In this document: positions 24,777 to 37,933 of the stretch, piece after piece
Numbering within the stretch: the first letter of the stretch is position 1
Layout of the letters: each line of letters starts with the position of its first letter
From: Ulota crispa
Taxonomy: Eukaryota > Streptophyta > Bryopsida > Orthotrichales > Orthotrichaceae
Reading direction: 5' to 3'
NCBI GenBank assembly: GCA_963920765.1
Contig: OY987243.1
Span: forward strand, 11,656,001 to 11,720,000
DNA length: 64,000 nucleotides
Made by a program: the position numbers and the translations under genes
The notes under the pieces: model-generated
Database searches by the model: none
What the model was told of the DNA's origin: nothing
Seen by the model: the letters and a program-made list of their open reading frames with translations, nothing else

Positions 24777-27700
24777 ATTCATTGAAATTGTTTGTTTTGA
24801 CGTAGCAGTTCATTATTGAACTGAACATTCCGCAATAGAACTCATTTCAAAAAAAATGAATGACTTGATTGAGCACTAGCCGATAGCGGCAAAGTTGCTC
24901 ACTCGTGAACAAGTCCATCACTTCTTTAGAAATCCGTAATTTGAAATGCAAGGACAAATAATTGTTTCTATTGTTGCGTTTTCATACATTTGAATGTATG
25001 AAATATCCTTATGTCATTTTGAATGAAGGAGAAATCAACAATTGGCAGTACAATACAATAACTTCATGTTGTATATAATGTGTAGTGTAATTGGTGATGC
25101 CTATGAATGGTGATGGTCTCTTCAACGAGGATGAGGTATGTCGTTATTATCTAATTTTTTTTCATTAAATACATTTTGTACTATTGTGATTTGGAATCTT
25201 ATAGTAGAAAATAGTTTTGTCACAATGCAATTGTTTGTATTAATAGAACAAACATGAGGCATAATGAAGTATGACGCATGCAACAAAGAAATTATGTTCC
25301 TTATGTAGTGTTTGTGAAGTGCATCTACATTAGAGGAAGTTTAAAATCTTATGAGCTTAGTAGAAGCTGTTTTCTGTGGCAAAATACTTGGAGTAATTTT
25401 CATTTTCAATAATGTATTGGCAGTTTGTTGTGTAATAGTGGGTACAATTTTAAGGAAGAACTAGTACTCTAATAGTATTGGAATTGCAGGAGGACAAAAG
25501 AGCGCAGGTTAAGGGAATGGCTGCAAGAAGATGAGGCGTTTGGCGGAACCTCTACAGGAGAGAAGAAAGAAGGAAGACTTTTTGTAGTATTATGTTGGTG
25601 TTCCTAGGGTTGTTACTAGGTTGAAGGCAATGGTATACAGTGAGTAGTGTGCAAGTCGTGTTTGATGATTGTTGATTAAGCTCTAGTTTGTTTTAAATGT
25701 GTTGGAGTGCTGTAATATTTTAAACCATTTGGAACCATACTTTCTCTGTGAAGAAACGTACAAATCGTAATTCACAATTTTTGTTTAAGAGAAATGCTGA
25801 CCTTTTAAACGGATACAGATATTTGCATAAAAATATTTTTTATGAAGCAATCATAAAATGAGGGCTTTGTAATAAATCATCAACGAAGGCTATATATTGG
25901 GCCATGGATGCACAAAGAGTTCTTTTGGATGTGTGTGAGCTTTTCATTGAATGCATGACATGTGAGCCCTAATTAATTATTGAGCATAAAGTAAAGAGGA
26001 CAAAAATCATAGCTGTGACAATTAGAAGAGGCCCAGTGTCAACATATCAGTAGCAAGATAACGTACTTCTAGAATCATCTTGAAACACATTTTCTTAATT
26101 TGGGTACTGTTTACAACAGTAAAGAAGGTCAATGCCAGGTAAACCGGGTGTAAAATCACATCCTAGACGTGTAATATATATTTTTAGATGCATACATGGA
26201 AATGTCGATATTGTAAACCGGTTGCTCATAAAGTGAAGAAAGTAAGTTAATGTGACGGATCTGTGATGCCTTATGTAACCATCGATGATGATGTGGCAGA
26301 CTGCTGAAACAACAAAATATTTGAGAAAAGTTTGTCAAAAAATCGACCAAACGATAGTGACCGAAGACTGAGAATTTGACAATGTTGTGTCATTAAATTG
26401 TCAACTAGGCTAGCCCTCCCTTTGTAGTGAACATTGTTTCTTACCTTTGAGCTTAAACAACATATTGTATAGCACTTTTTGCATCCAAAAAATTAATGGA
26501 AATTGATTATGGGGCATTATAGCACCTTCTAAGAGTAGGTAAAGGAGAGTCTTTTATGGGAGGACATTTCATTTCAAAATAATTGATTGAGAAAATTTAG
26601 AATATGACATAAAGCACTACTCAAGAAAGGCATAATATCTGTCATACATCAATATGTCATAGAATAATATCACTTGAAAGTGGTCCTACAAAATAATTAA
26701 ATGGAGCCACACAAAAATGAAAGGGAATCTGCTAATATGAGAAGCTATTACCTCTCTCAGTTTTTTGAAATAAATTATCACACAAAGTTAAATGAAACTT
26801 TTAAACATGTCCATTTTGAATAAAAACTAGGCATAAAAGACATATTATCACCTATTTTCAATAGCCAAGTTTAATATGTGGATCCTATTTATCCTTCTAT
26901 GCTTATTGCAAAATAAACCCATACTAGGATTATGCGTCATATGCCAAACATATCAAATTGAGTATATATTTCAAAAAATAAAATAAAATCCAAATCCATT
27001 GTAAGGATTGTGTTCAAAATCCAATATGCTCTTTAGAATGCAACAATAAGCTTGGAATTGAGATTCTATGCAAAAACAATGTTTTTGATAATAATAAAAA
27101 ACCAAGAGCCAAGTAGCCAAAATTGGAGTTTTATGATTGTTTACAGTAAATGTTAATAGGTAGGAAATTTTGGAATGTAATGAAATATCCTGAAATAATA
27201 AGCAACTTCTGCAAAGAGACTTGGTAATAAATTATCAAATAAATGTAAAGATGAAATAGAAAGTTCATGGTACATTACAATCCTATACTATATTTGCCAG
27301 AATAAGTTTATATTTTAAAATAGAGTTCTTTATTTTGTTATGCAAGCTATGTCAACTAGCATTTAATATCTTGTTTAGACAAAACGAATTGTTTTTGAAA
27401 GAAAAAACTTGCTCAAGTTTTTAGCATCCTCTTGTTTAACTTCTAAATGCCTAAGGGTACTTTTCTCAATTTAGAAAGGCATTTTGGAAGTTTTTGAATT
27501 GTAGTTGTAAGATTGTTGTTAAACATTGACAAACATTTGTAATAGTAGGATCTTGAATTGTAAGTCTTCTAGATGATAATGCCAAAAAATTCTAAAAAAG
27601 CCACTCAAGTGTTAAAATAGTTGTGACTAATTGTAGAAGAGTACAATTTATTTTTATTTTTTTTAAGCTACTCAAAAATTGTTATGCAAAAATGTAACTT

Positions 27701-30010
27701 TTGTATACAAATTTGGGAAACAACCACTTATGATGATTCAGTATTTGTTATTGTTACTTCAAAACTAATGACTCTCCTTCCAAATTCATGACCACAATTT
27801 CACAAATGAGCATGCAATGCAGCTGTCAAAAAGTTACCACCTAATACAAAGAAAATGCTTAATTCCAATTTTTGACCAAAAATCATTATGAAAGAAAGAT
27901 GATTCAATTGTGAATGAATTCCACTTTGTATAACAAAGTCTTTCCAAGCAAAATTAGCCAAAAGCACACTTGGATTTTATTAAATGATGGAATTTCAATA
28001 ATAGAGCCTTCATTGCCCTAGGGAGTGCTCAAGGGAAATCTTGACTTTATGCTCAACTTGTTGCCCATCTTTCCAATGTGGCAGCTTGTCATAGATTCAT
28101 TTGTGACACTTCACCGCACTTTTTGATGCGCAAGAGACATGCTTGCACTTTAGCTTCAACTAAAAATAATTTGAATGTGGTATGTAGGAAATGCAAACTA
28201 GACATTGAAGCTAACTTTAGACAACAACTTCTCCAAAAGAAGAAACTAAAGCAATTAAAATATTTGCTAGCAACGAGGTCTCAAAGTTCCTTGAACACCC
28301 AAATTTGATAGGTTATACATTTAAAGGTTCATATTCCCAAAATTTCTTGTACTTGAAACAAGTGAATTGCCTTTTCAAAGGTACTTACAAACATTTCCAT
28401 CTATCATGTGATGCACTTTGCCTAAAGTATTAAGATTTTTTAGTTAATGAAATTATTTACAACTAAGTACTTCATTATTTATATCATTTGCTCTACAAAT
28501 TGATATCGTGTGAAAATATGGCACATTCCATTCATTTTGTGTACACAAATAAATTATGCAAAAATCATATTGTGCATGCAAATGTAAATATGTAATAAAT
28601 GGCAATGGAATGTAACAATAATAACACCATATTCATTAAATTGGGAAAATCAGATTCTCAAGTTATACTTCACCTTAAACCTAGTGTTTCTTTTTAAACC
28701 GTTTGAACGCTAGATTCAAAGGTATTGGATTCGATTTAAGCCACTGAGATTTTGTCCCTTGCAAATTCCTCCTCTTAGGTGAGGCACAAGTATAAAAAAA
28801 AACGCTACTGAAACCTAGAGCTCGGTTTAAAGTGATCACCCTAAACCTAGTTTATTCCCAAAATGGGCATTTCTTCCCAAATTAACGAATATGGCATTTA
28901 ATGTTATAGATGACTAGGAACTATTGATGTTACATCCAAAGATACACTAAAATGAGAAACTATCTTCAATAAAATGGAATGTGGAAATGTGAGACTATAT
29001 CTTCTACCTAGTTTCTTCTAAGTAGTTGATTGGATTATACATAACCACAATAATCACAAAAGTTACAACAATAATTGAAAATCATAATTCATGCTTTGAT
29101 CTCAAATCTACAAAAAGTAACTCATGCAGCCATAAAAACCAACTAGTTGACCTGTTACACATGTTAAAGCCACAAAACCCAAGCAATGACAAATATGTAA
29201 AAAATCTTATAAATACAAGCCCTAGATATCAACTTTTCCATAACAAATTAAAAAAAGCAAACATCTTCAAGCCCTTTCAAATACAAGTACAATAGGTAGG
29301 CTATTAAAACCTCATACAAATGAGCAACAAACTCACATGTAACTCATGAGAAGTCAAGTGTATATGTTAGGGTTAGAAAGTAGATTATGTATTCTAATGG
29401 AATTTGAATGATGCAAGCAAAAATTCAAATGGAAGATTCAACAATTCAACTTAAGAAACAAGTTTATTCACATACACTTATAGAATGCAATTAGGATTGA
29501 AAGCTCAAATAGAATGTCAGTAGATACCACCATAATCAAAATCAAATTAATTCAAAAATAAAAAATCACACCACTTCTCACCTTCGATTTAAAGAACCTC
29601 TCATAGGCCTTAAATGGCAACAAACCACAAAATACGACTCCTTAACAATAAAGCCAAAACAAGTTAACCTTTGACATTTGCACCTCACAACAAAATAGAC
29701 ACTAGTAAAATAAATCAAACAATGATGAGTTTGTTTGACAAAAAATACACAAACCTAGAGTCATAGAAAAATTTGTAAAATTCATTGCAGAGAAAATATA
29801 AGTGTTGTCAATTACTATCACTTTTGCACACCATTTTCTTTTTGAAAGTTTTATTACTATGTCATTTGGTGCTAATTCCACACCTTTCATTAATTATAAT
29901 CACAAATTTCTTCATTCGCTCATACACAATATTATTTAGTGGTTGTACAAAATTTAAATTCTGGTTTGTTTTCCAATCATATTAACTTGCATTTTTCTAA
30001 ATGAAGCTCT
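24777..30010. other. AT-rich intergenic region with no recognised gene
   Basis: Small exon-like pieces with good splice sites occur at about 25091-25136 and 25491-25510 and may be the tail of the decayed transposase gene. A 76-codon plus-strand ORF at 28078-28308 has no recognised domain. A sequence TTAACTTCTAAATGCCT at 27436 resembles a TTAA-element end without a visible partner. Nothing else was recognised. Confidence 0.3.
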
Positions 30011-30303
30011 CATAACATTCAGTAGCAGTCAGTATGACTGCCCTCCCTCCAACTAAAGAGTGTGGAATATTCCACATCCATCGGTAGTTAAGAGGACACT
30101 TGGCTGAATTTATGAGAGAGTTTATGAAAAAGAGGCTCAATTTAGTGCACATATGTTGATGTGGGGGCCAGCCATGTCAGGAAAAATAAAAAATAAAAAT
30201 AAGAATAAAAATAAAAACTTTTTTTTTTTTGTCATGATGAAGTTCGTGTATGATACCTGAAGAAAGGGAAAGACAGCCTCTCTTCAGGCTACTGAATGTT
30301 ATG
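30011..30303. mobile_element. MITE with 15-bp perfect terminal inverted repeats (293 bp)
   Basis: The ends CATAACATTCAGTAG (30011-30025) and its exact complement (30289-30303) match perfectly, with weaker complementarity inside. The interior has an A-rich run and no ORF. No clear target duplication was seen, so the superfamily is open. Confidence 0.65.
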
Positions 30304-31880
30304 CTTTATGTTTTTCAGTCTAATTTAGATCTCCAACTAATTTGCTCTATTTAGAACAAACATGAGAATTAATATTAATTTGATTACAGTTGAAACCAAG
30401 AAACCTATTTATATTTTGCCATGCTACTTTGGAGGATTTCTAGTGAAGGCAATACACTTTGAATGGCGTATAGAGTTGTAGTATGCAAATATTAATGAGT
30501 GCAATTTAAACCTTTGTAGGTCTTTGTAGCCGTTCATATGAAGAACATAAATTGCAATAGAACTCACACTTATAAATTAAATTATAATATGATTTATGTA
30601 AATATGCTTTTGTGACTTTTTGTGTTTGTGTATATTTTGTACAATACAAAAAAATACCATATCTCACATATAAAAGTATTTGTACGTAAGCAAGTTTATA
30701 ATTATATTCTTTATATTCACATATGAAATTCATTTTTTGAATGCCTAAGTGTAATCAAGGCAAGGTTTTGAACACTTCATACACTATTTATTGTCAACCA
30801 GGGTTTTAATGCCTACACACAATTTCTACAAATTTAATTAACATTATTGCAAAAAAAATTTAAAGAAACAAAATAATTGAGGTATTTTGTTAAAATCTAT
30901 AATTCTAAGAAATTTCTAATATAACTTCAAAACCACAAAATCACTTAAAATAAAACTCAAAGAAATTTCAAACTAATTTCTATCCTTCATGCAAAAATAA
31001 ATACTTTTATAGCAAAAGCTTAAAAAATGCGAGTTTTACATTACAAATTACCTGCAATTTTTTCTAGAAAAATCCTTAAAAGTATGCAACTAATCCATTG
31101 CTAATTTCTTTTTCAAGCGATATTCACAATGGACAATCTATCTTGTTCGAAAAATATTAGTTTTTTAAAACATAATCATTACAATAACAAAATATTTATT
31201 TTCAGTCATTAATTGTTCAAAACAAGAAAAATGAACAAATTTTAGGACTCAATCTTGAACAAGTAAATGTGTATATGTCAAATAAATCATGTAGAGATTT
31301 CTTTGAGTTTTTAAAGTAGCTAGTCGTCACAATGGATTTCATTTGATGAATGAATTGAATTCATAACATACACAATAGTGAGCAAACAAAGGTCGCCTAG
31401 AAATAAGCTTCTCCAAGAGATGGATTTATGCACTAAAGTTAGACAACTCCACTTGAATTTGTGCATTGGAATTAGACAATTTTAAAATGCTTAGAAAATG
31501 AATATCTTTAGACAATGAATTTGTGCGTTGGATGTGCAGTGGAGACTTGGAGTTAGATAGCTCTCAAGTGAAAACCAATGCATCTGAACTTGGAGTTTAA
31601 AAACTCCAAGTAAAAAATCAAGATTAAATTGGACATGAGTCCATACTTAATATACTTCTAAACACATTCAGGATGCGGATTTTAATGAATGATTCTAGAT
31701 AGAACCATGATAAAAAAAACTAAGGTAGAAAAAAAAGTCATACTAAATCTAAGAATTGAGAGTTTTCAAGTGATTAAATTGGTCAAAACTTAAAAACCTT
31801 ATACCTTCACATCATGTTTCATGTCCATGTTTGTATTGACTTAAACATATCTGTATGATAACAAGTTTTGCTAGTTTTGG
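30304..31880. other. AT-rich stretch, nothing recognised
   Basis: Only short random ORFs; no RNA gene or repeat structure was identified. Confidence 0.3.
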
Positions 31881-32793
31881 TTAATCCTTTAAATACCACA
31901 CACATTTTCCCAAAATTCACTAGAAATCGGGGCAATAAGATTAGATGTGCATTTGAAATAGATATGGACCCAATTTGAATAATCCAACTATACAAATGTG
32001 AAGGGCACCTTGTTTGTTGCAATGCATCAAAATTTCAGCTAGATCTACTATTGGAGGTGAAATATTATAATGATTGAGTGAGATGTATATAGAAAATCTC
32101 TAGTTTTTCATGCTTGTGTGGTTTTGAATGTTAGTGCTTCATGCAAGCTTGATTGAGAATAGCCTTACATTTCTAGAAAGCAGGGTTTTCCACCTTTACA
32201 ATAAGATTAGTTTCACTCAAAATAGACAAAAATAGCAATCACAAGGTGTAGCTAAGTGGACAAAAAGGGTAAAAAACCCCATTTTCTTTGCTATCCAAAA
32301 ACAGTTCTCCAAGAAATTTGATAATTGTTACAAAAAATCCAATGTGTGGAAGCAATCAAGAATTGGCATTAAATGTAGGATGAACTTTTTTTTAAATAAA
32401 TTGATAGCATCAGTTCAATAGATTCTCAAATAGTACAATTGTACAACTATCGTATAGAGAAACAATACAAGCGTATTCCTTGAGCAATTTGAAGTTTCTT
32501 AAGATTGCACATTTGAAATATGGCATTCTTCTTGGATGTTTGATGTATTGTGTTGTTGCTTTGATCCATCTTTGACCAAATATGGATATTTATTTGAGGC
32601 CATGATGTATAAACACCATTATTTATCAACTCCCACATCCAATTCTATTGTTGTTTTTTGGGTTGGATGCAAAATTCTTGTGATCACAAGCGTTTTTCAA
32701 AATCATTTTCCAAATTGTTGAGCAAATTTACTATATAGGCCAAAAACTACTCTCCTGAACCAAAATATGGTTTGGTGGTCTCTAAAGGGTTAA
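31881..32793. mobile_element. piggyBac-like TTAA element, family A, copy 1 (913 bp)
   Basis: The left end is TTAATCCTTTAAATACCACA and the right end, on the minus strand, is TTAACCCTTTAGAGACCACC, with TTAA at both borders. A subterminal CCATATTTTGG motif (minus strand) lies about 25 bp inside the right end. The body is closely similar throughout to 34266-35181 in the same orientation. There is no coding capacity, so it is non-autonomous. Confidence 0.8.
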
Positions 32794-34265
32794 AGAGAAG
32801 TGGACCTTCATAGTTCACTCCAAAATTTGAACTTATAAATGATGAAAATTCTTCTTGAAAGTCAAATCATAAAAAAATTGTTACATCAAATTTCAAACAC
32901 TTTCAAAAAAACATTTTGTATTGCCCTTTATAACCACCACAAGGTGGAATTTGGCCTTGAATTGGGACTTTTGAAACAATTTGAGGATCAATGATGATGT
33001 GCCATCTGGAAGAAAATGAGCAATAAACAACTGGTTCTAAATGACTACAAATGTCCTAAACAACTATGAGTCATTGTATAGTTGTTTAGAACATTTGTAG
33101 TCATTGTGAATCAGTCGTTTAGGACACATTTTTCTTTTAGTATTTCAATCTTTCACAACTTGAGAGATTACATGCAACGCACACTTGGTCCAATTTGTCA
33201 TAGAATGACAAGTTAGTCTTAAATTTTAATTTACACATACCATGTTTCTACTACTATTAGCTTACCTTTGACAATGCTCTTAGTCTCCTAATGAATCTTT
33301 TTCTTGCCCATTGTGCAATTGATGTTTGAATTACTTGGACAAACTTCTTGTTTGTATGAATGTCCTTAAGAAATTCCAAATCTTGTGGTACTTCATAATC
33401 TAACTCTCATTATCCCTTCATCTATAATTGATATGTGAACACAAGTGTTATATTCTTTGAGTTATTAAACTCTTAGAGTTGAAGAGGTTGTGCACTAAGT
33501 ATTCTTTTGAATTATTGAACTCTTAAAGTTGAAGAGGTTTTGTGTTAAAGACTACAAATAAATCTTCTAGTAGCTCAAAAGGGCCTATTGAAACCCAAAG
33601 TTTAATCCAAAATGTTATAGGTTTTATTTTGTAGACACGTATATCTTATATCTATTATAGTCTTATCTCTATTAGTTTGGTAGTTGCGAGCAAAGTATGA
33701 TTTAAAATTAGCGATTGGTGAGGGCCAAGAGGCAAAGTGATGAACATGGGCGTTGTGTGTGAAAGAACATCTTTGGTGAAACCCATTGAATCTTTTTCCA
33801 ACTTGAATTTGGAATTCATATGTAAAGGGGTGGGGAAGGAGATGAAGAGGCAAATTGATTTGAGTCTAAAATTGAATTTGAGTTTATATTATCCCATGGG
33901 ATATTTTTTGTGAATAGAGGGTGGCATGGGGATAGCATGGATTTAGTAGCCTTTCGTCAGAAGGGCAGGTGCACAAGTCCACTAGTTGACAATAATAGTT
34001 CCTAAATTGAGCCTCAAATTTTTTGAAAATTTGTTTTACATTGAGCATTTGAGGACTTTCTTTTGTCCATTTTTATTTCATATTTGACCAACACATGGGA
34101 TTTTATTCTACAATTGATTCTGATGATTCAAAATTAGGCTGCATCTGAATTACCTGTTTCCAAATATGATCAATTTGCAGCTTAATGTGAATTTCCGATT
34201 CTTTAGGGGTTGATTGAACTTGCCAAGCGTCTGAGTTGGAAGAACCCATGCAGAAGGAGATAAGC
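32794..34265. other. Spacer between two family A elements, with a small hairpin and a short tandem repeat
   Basis: No gene recognised. A hairpin at 33040-33105 has 28-nt arms with one mismatch and a 10-nt loop. A degenerate direct repeat of about 65-70 bp (TTATTAAACTCTTAGAGTTGAAGAGG type) occupies about 33456-33540. Confidence 0.5.
33040..33105. repeat. Short hairpin, 28-nt arms
   Basis: Arms 33040-33067 and 33078-33105 are complementary with one mismatch. It could be a terminal remnant of a palindromic element. A small-RNA precursor is possible but unsupported. Confidence 0.75.
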
Positions 34266-35181
34266 TTAACCCTTTAACGACCACACCCATTTTCACATAA
34301 TTTATTGAAAACAGGGGCTGTAAGCTTAGATTTGGAATTGACTCAAATATGGACTCATTTTCAATAATCCAACCGTACAAATGGGAAGTACACCTTGTTT
34401 ATTGTAAAGCATCAAAATTTCAGCTAGATCTATTGTTGGAGGTGAAGTATTATAATGATTAATTGAGTGAGCCGTATGCGGAAAATCTCTTGTGTTTCAT
34501 TCTTGTTTAGTTTTGAATGTTAACATTTCATGCAAGTTTTGATTGAGAAAAGCCTTACATTTTTGGAAAGCAAGGTTTCCCACCTTTCCAACAAGACTAG
34601 TTTCACACAAAATAGACAAAAATAGCAATCACAAGGTGTAGCTAAGTGGACAAAAGGGTCAAAAAACCCACTTTCTTTGCTACCCTAAAACGCTTCTACA
34701 AGAAATTTGATAATTATTCTGGAAAATCCAATTGGTGAAAACAATCAAGAATTGACCTTAAATGTAAGATGACAAATTTTAAAACCAAAATGACAACAAC
34801 ATTTCAATAGATCTTCAAATACTATGATTATACTACTACCATATATGAAAACAATACAAGCGTATTTCTTAAGCAATTTGAAATTTTTTAGAATTGTGCA
34901 ATTGAAATTTGACATTCTTCTTGCATACTTGATGTATTGTGTTGTTGTTTTGATCCATCTTTGACAAAAACTGGATATGTATTTTGAAGCCATGCCATAT
35001 AAACACCATTATTTATCAACTCACATACCCAATTGCATTGTTATTTTTTAGATGAATGCAAAATTCTTGTGGTCACATGCGTACTTCAAAACCAATTCCA
35101 AATTATTAAGCGATTTCAACCTACAGGCCAAAAACCACTCCCAGCAACCAAAATATGATCGCGTGGTACTTAAAGGGTTAA
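34266..35181. mobile_element. piggyBac-like TTAA element, family A, copy 2 (916 bp)
   Basis: The left end is TTAACCCTTTAACGACCACA; the right end on the minus strand is TTAACCCTTTAAGTACCACG, sharing TTAACCCTTTAA and then ACCAC. The body aligns along its length with copy 1 at 31881-32793 with scattered substitutions, so the two arose from separate insertions of the same family. No ORF of note. Confidence 0.85.
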
Positions 35182-35725
35182 TGGGTCTTGCCACTTAGAT
35201 TATTGGTGGATTGTTGTACTACTCGCATTACTTGCTATTATTGTGCAACAACAAGGCTCCAGTTAATCTATTATTAGGGCTCATCACAATAGGTCCTACG
35301 TCCCACTGAAAACTGAGAATTCAATTGGTGAACAGTTGGGACTTGGCGTTTCATAATAAGGTAGGAGATTTTAAAGGCGGGCAGGCTTTAAAATGGTGCA
35401 CCTTCTTAAATGTATTTTGTTTGTACATGTTGTTTTTCATAACTCCTCAATAATGTACAGATAATGTACATTTGAAGAGGTGCATCATTTAGACCCCTAT
35501 GGCTTTTTCACTTCAAAATTTTATAATTAATTCCACAAAGCTCCAAAATATATGAAACAATTTGGAGGTTAGACATCAATGTGTTTCAAGGAAAATTTAC
35601 TTAAAAATATTTCAAGAAGTTTCACCTTCTCAAAATTTAGTTTTAGCTCTTAGATGCTCCATTCATGAACCTCTTACCTTAGGGCATCTCTTGTAGCACG
35701 CTTTGTAATACCTGGATAAATGCTA

Positions 35726-36299
35726 CTCCCTCTATTTCTGAAAGAAACCAACATTTGAGAATTTGTGAGGAATTAAGGAATATTAACAACAAATTGTAAT
35801 TGGAAGTTATTGGATATTAGGCTTAAACCATTCCAAATCTAATTTTAGTTTTTTCTAGAATTAAGGTTTTTAAAAAGGAGAGAAATTTTGTACCAAAGTT
35901 TTGAAATTTCAAGTGTTTTGTTATTGTCACAAATGGTTAGAAAAATGATTGATATAAAGTGTGTCAATACAATTGTAAGTAAAGAATAAGTTAGCCTAGT
36001 TGCCCAAATAGTCCCATCTATAAAAAACAAAATCTTTTTGTTGATATTATTGATGATTCTAGCTTAATGTTAGGCAAAATTTGCAAACAAAAATCACTAA
36101 ATCAAGTTTGTAATACCAACATTAGTAATCAATGAGCATAAAAAGCCCAAACAATATCACCAAACATGCTAAGTAGTTAATTTCATTTTAGAGATAAGTG
36201 TAGGAAGTTTTTAAAAATCACCTCAAGAGACAAACTCAGATTTCTTTTTGAAACATAAAAAAAAGTATGAATCCATGTTTCTTTTAGAAACAGAGGGAG
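35726..36299. mobile_element. Stowaway-like MITE (Tc1/mariner type, 574 bp)
   Basis: The terminal inverted repeat CTCCCTCTATTTCTGAAAG (left) is mirrored at the right end as CTTTTAGAAACAGAGGGAG, and TA dinucleotides flank both sides (35724-35725 and 36300-36301). CTCCCTC ends plus a TA target site are the classic signature of plant Stowaway elements. The interior is AT-rich and non-coding. Confidence 0.85.
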
Positions 36300-36813
36300 T
36301 ATTTCACAAGGAGAATGACGCAAACCTTCACGGCTAGGCTTGAAGTTTTATTGCAGCCCTGAAACCTTTTGGACATGCACTTGCGTTACAACAAATTGCA
36401 TGGGTACACCTAGCTATGGAGTGGAGTCGTGAGTGAACAGTGCTCTCCAAGGAGCGTGAAGGGGGCATGGAAAAAGCTGAAATTTGACGGGTATGCGGCT
36501 CAATCTGAAGGCCCTGTGACCTGCACAAAGACATATTGAGTGTTGTTGGAGACTTGAATTGCGGAAGCCATTACGGGTTGAACGCAAAGGGCTATTGTAA
36601 AGTGCTAGAGATGCTCTTAGATCTCAAGTTTCACATCCCATTTCATTACATTTTGCTTATATAGAAGCATTTTTTGGAAGTTTTGGCCTCATGAAAGTGG
36701 GACTTCACTCAAAATTTGGACCAACCATTTTGTTGAATCCAATTATTGACCCAAATCCCACTAATATTTTTGTATAGAATATTCATAACTTTCTTTAGTA
36801 CTCCTTTTGGCTC

Positions 36814-37452
36814 TTAACCCCTAAATGCGTGAGGCCCTTTTTGGACAATTGAGAATTTGCTTCAAATTGAACAAAAAGGCAACATTTTAATAAGCTATAT
36901 CAAATTCTTTTGAATTGTAACCATGCAAATTCAAACTAGAAATGTTAGAGGTCACACAAGAAAAGAAAACTCAACAACATCACTAATGGATTGAAAAATT
37001 ATAATGTTTGATCATGAGGGTGTTAAAACTACAAAAATGACTTGAAGCCTTTGAATCCTCTTTTCATATGTTGGATCTAAAAAAAATGACCATCTAAAAA
37101 ATATAGTGTTAAAGGAAATAACATACATAACCCCAATCACTTTATAGCTTTTCAAAATCTCTTCTACAATTTTTTCAAATGAATTTTTAGTGTAATTTTT
37201 TCTCCAAGATCTAGTGTATTTGAGGCTCATTTCCAAGAGCCCTCAACATTAAAGAAAGTCAAGACCCTTGCACAAAAGCTTGAATAAAAAACTCATAATT
37301 GATCATTGTTTCAAAAGTAGATTATTGACCCCTAAAATTAAATTTCACAAAGAATAGATGCTAAATATAAACTACAGTAACTTAATTAGATTAATTGAAC
37401 TTTAGAATATTGCAGACACCAAAATTTGATGCCGCAGGCATTTAGGGGTTAA
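36814..37452. mobile_element. piggyBac-like TTAA element, family C, copy 1 (639 bp)
   Basis: The left end is TTAACCCCTAAATGCGTGAG and the right end (minus strand) TTAACCCCTAAATGCCTGCG. TTAA is present at both borders. The interior is the reverse complement of the element at 45609-46237, matched over most of its length. No coding capacity. Confidence 0.88.
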
Positions 37453-37933
37453 TAATCCAACAAAACTGGAACCTCACGTTGAGGTGAGATTTACAGAAAT
37501 GGGACCTGGGACGCAGTGTGAACTGCGCCTTAGGTATCATAAACATTTCCTACTCAAGAGTACATGTTCATAAAGATTACTCCGTACTTCACAAACTGAA
37601 TGGTGGGCAATTGACCTGTCAGTTCTAGTAAGCTTAGTACTGACGTTGAAACTTCCACCAGAATATCTAACCTTCTAATAAGATCCGGACTTTGAAAAGC
37701 ACTAGGGTTCAAATGCGCAACATATATCGTTTCAAAGCCTTGATGTTACCACATCCAGCCTTATACCTGAAATACCCTTCCGCGCAACCTGATTGTTTAT
37801 TGGGAAAATATAAAAATTACCCCTCAATTCTTTTATAATATCAAATATACCCCTGTAGTATTTGAAATATCAAAATATCCATGGTTTTGTGTAGAAATAT
37901 CAGTTATACCTCTAGTTATCTTAGAGAATATCA

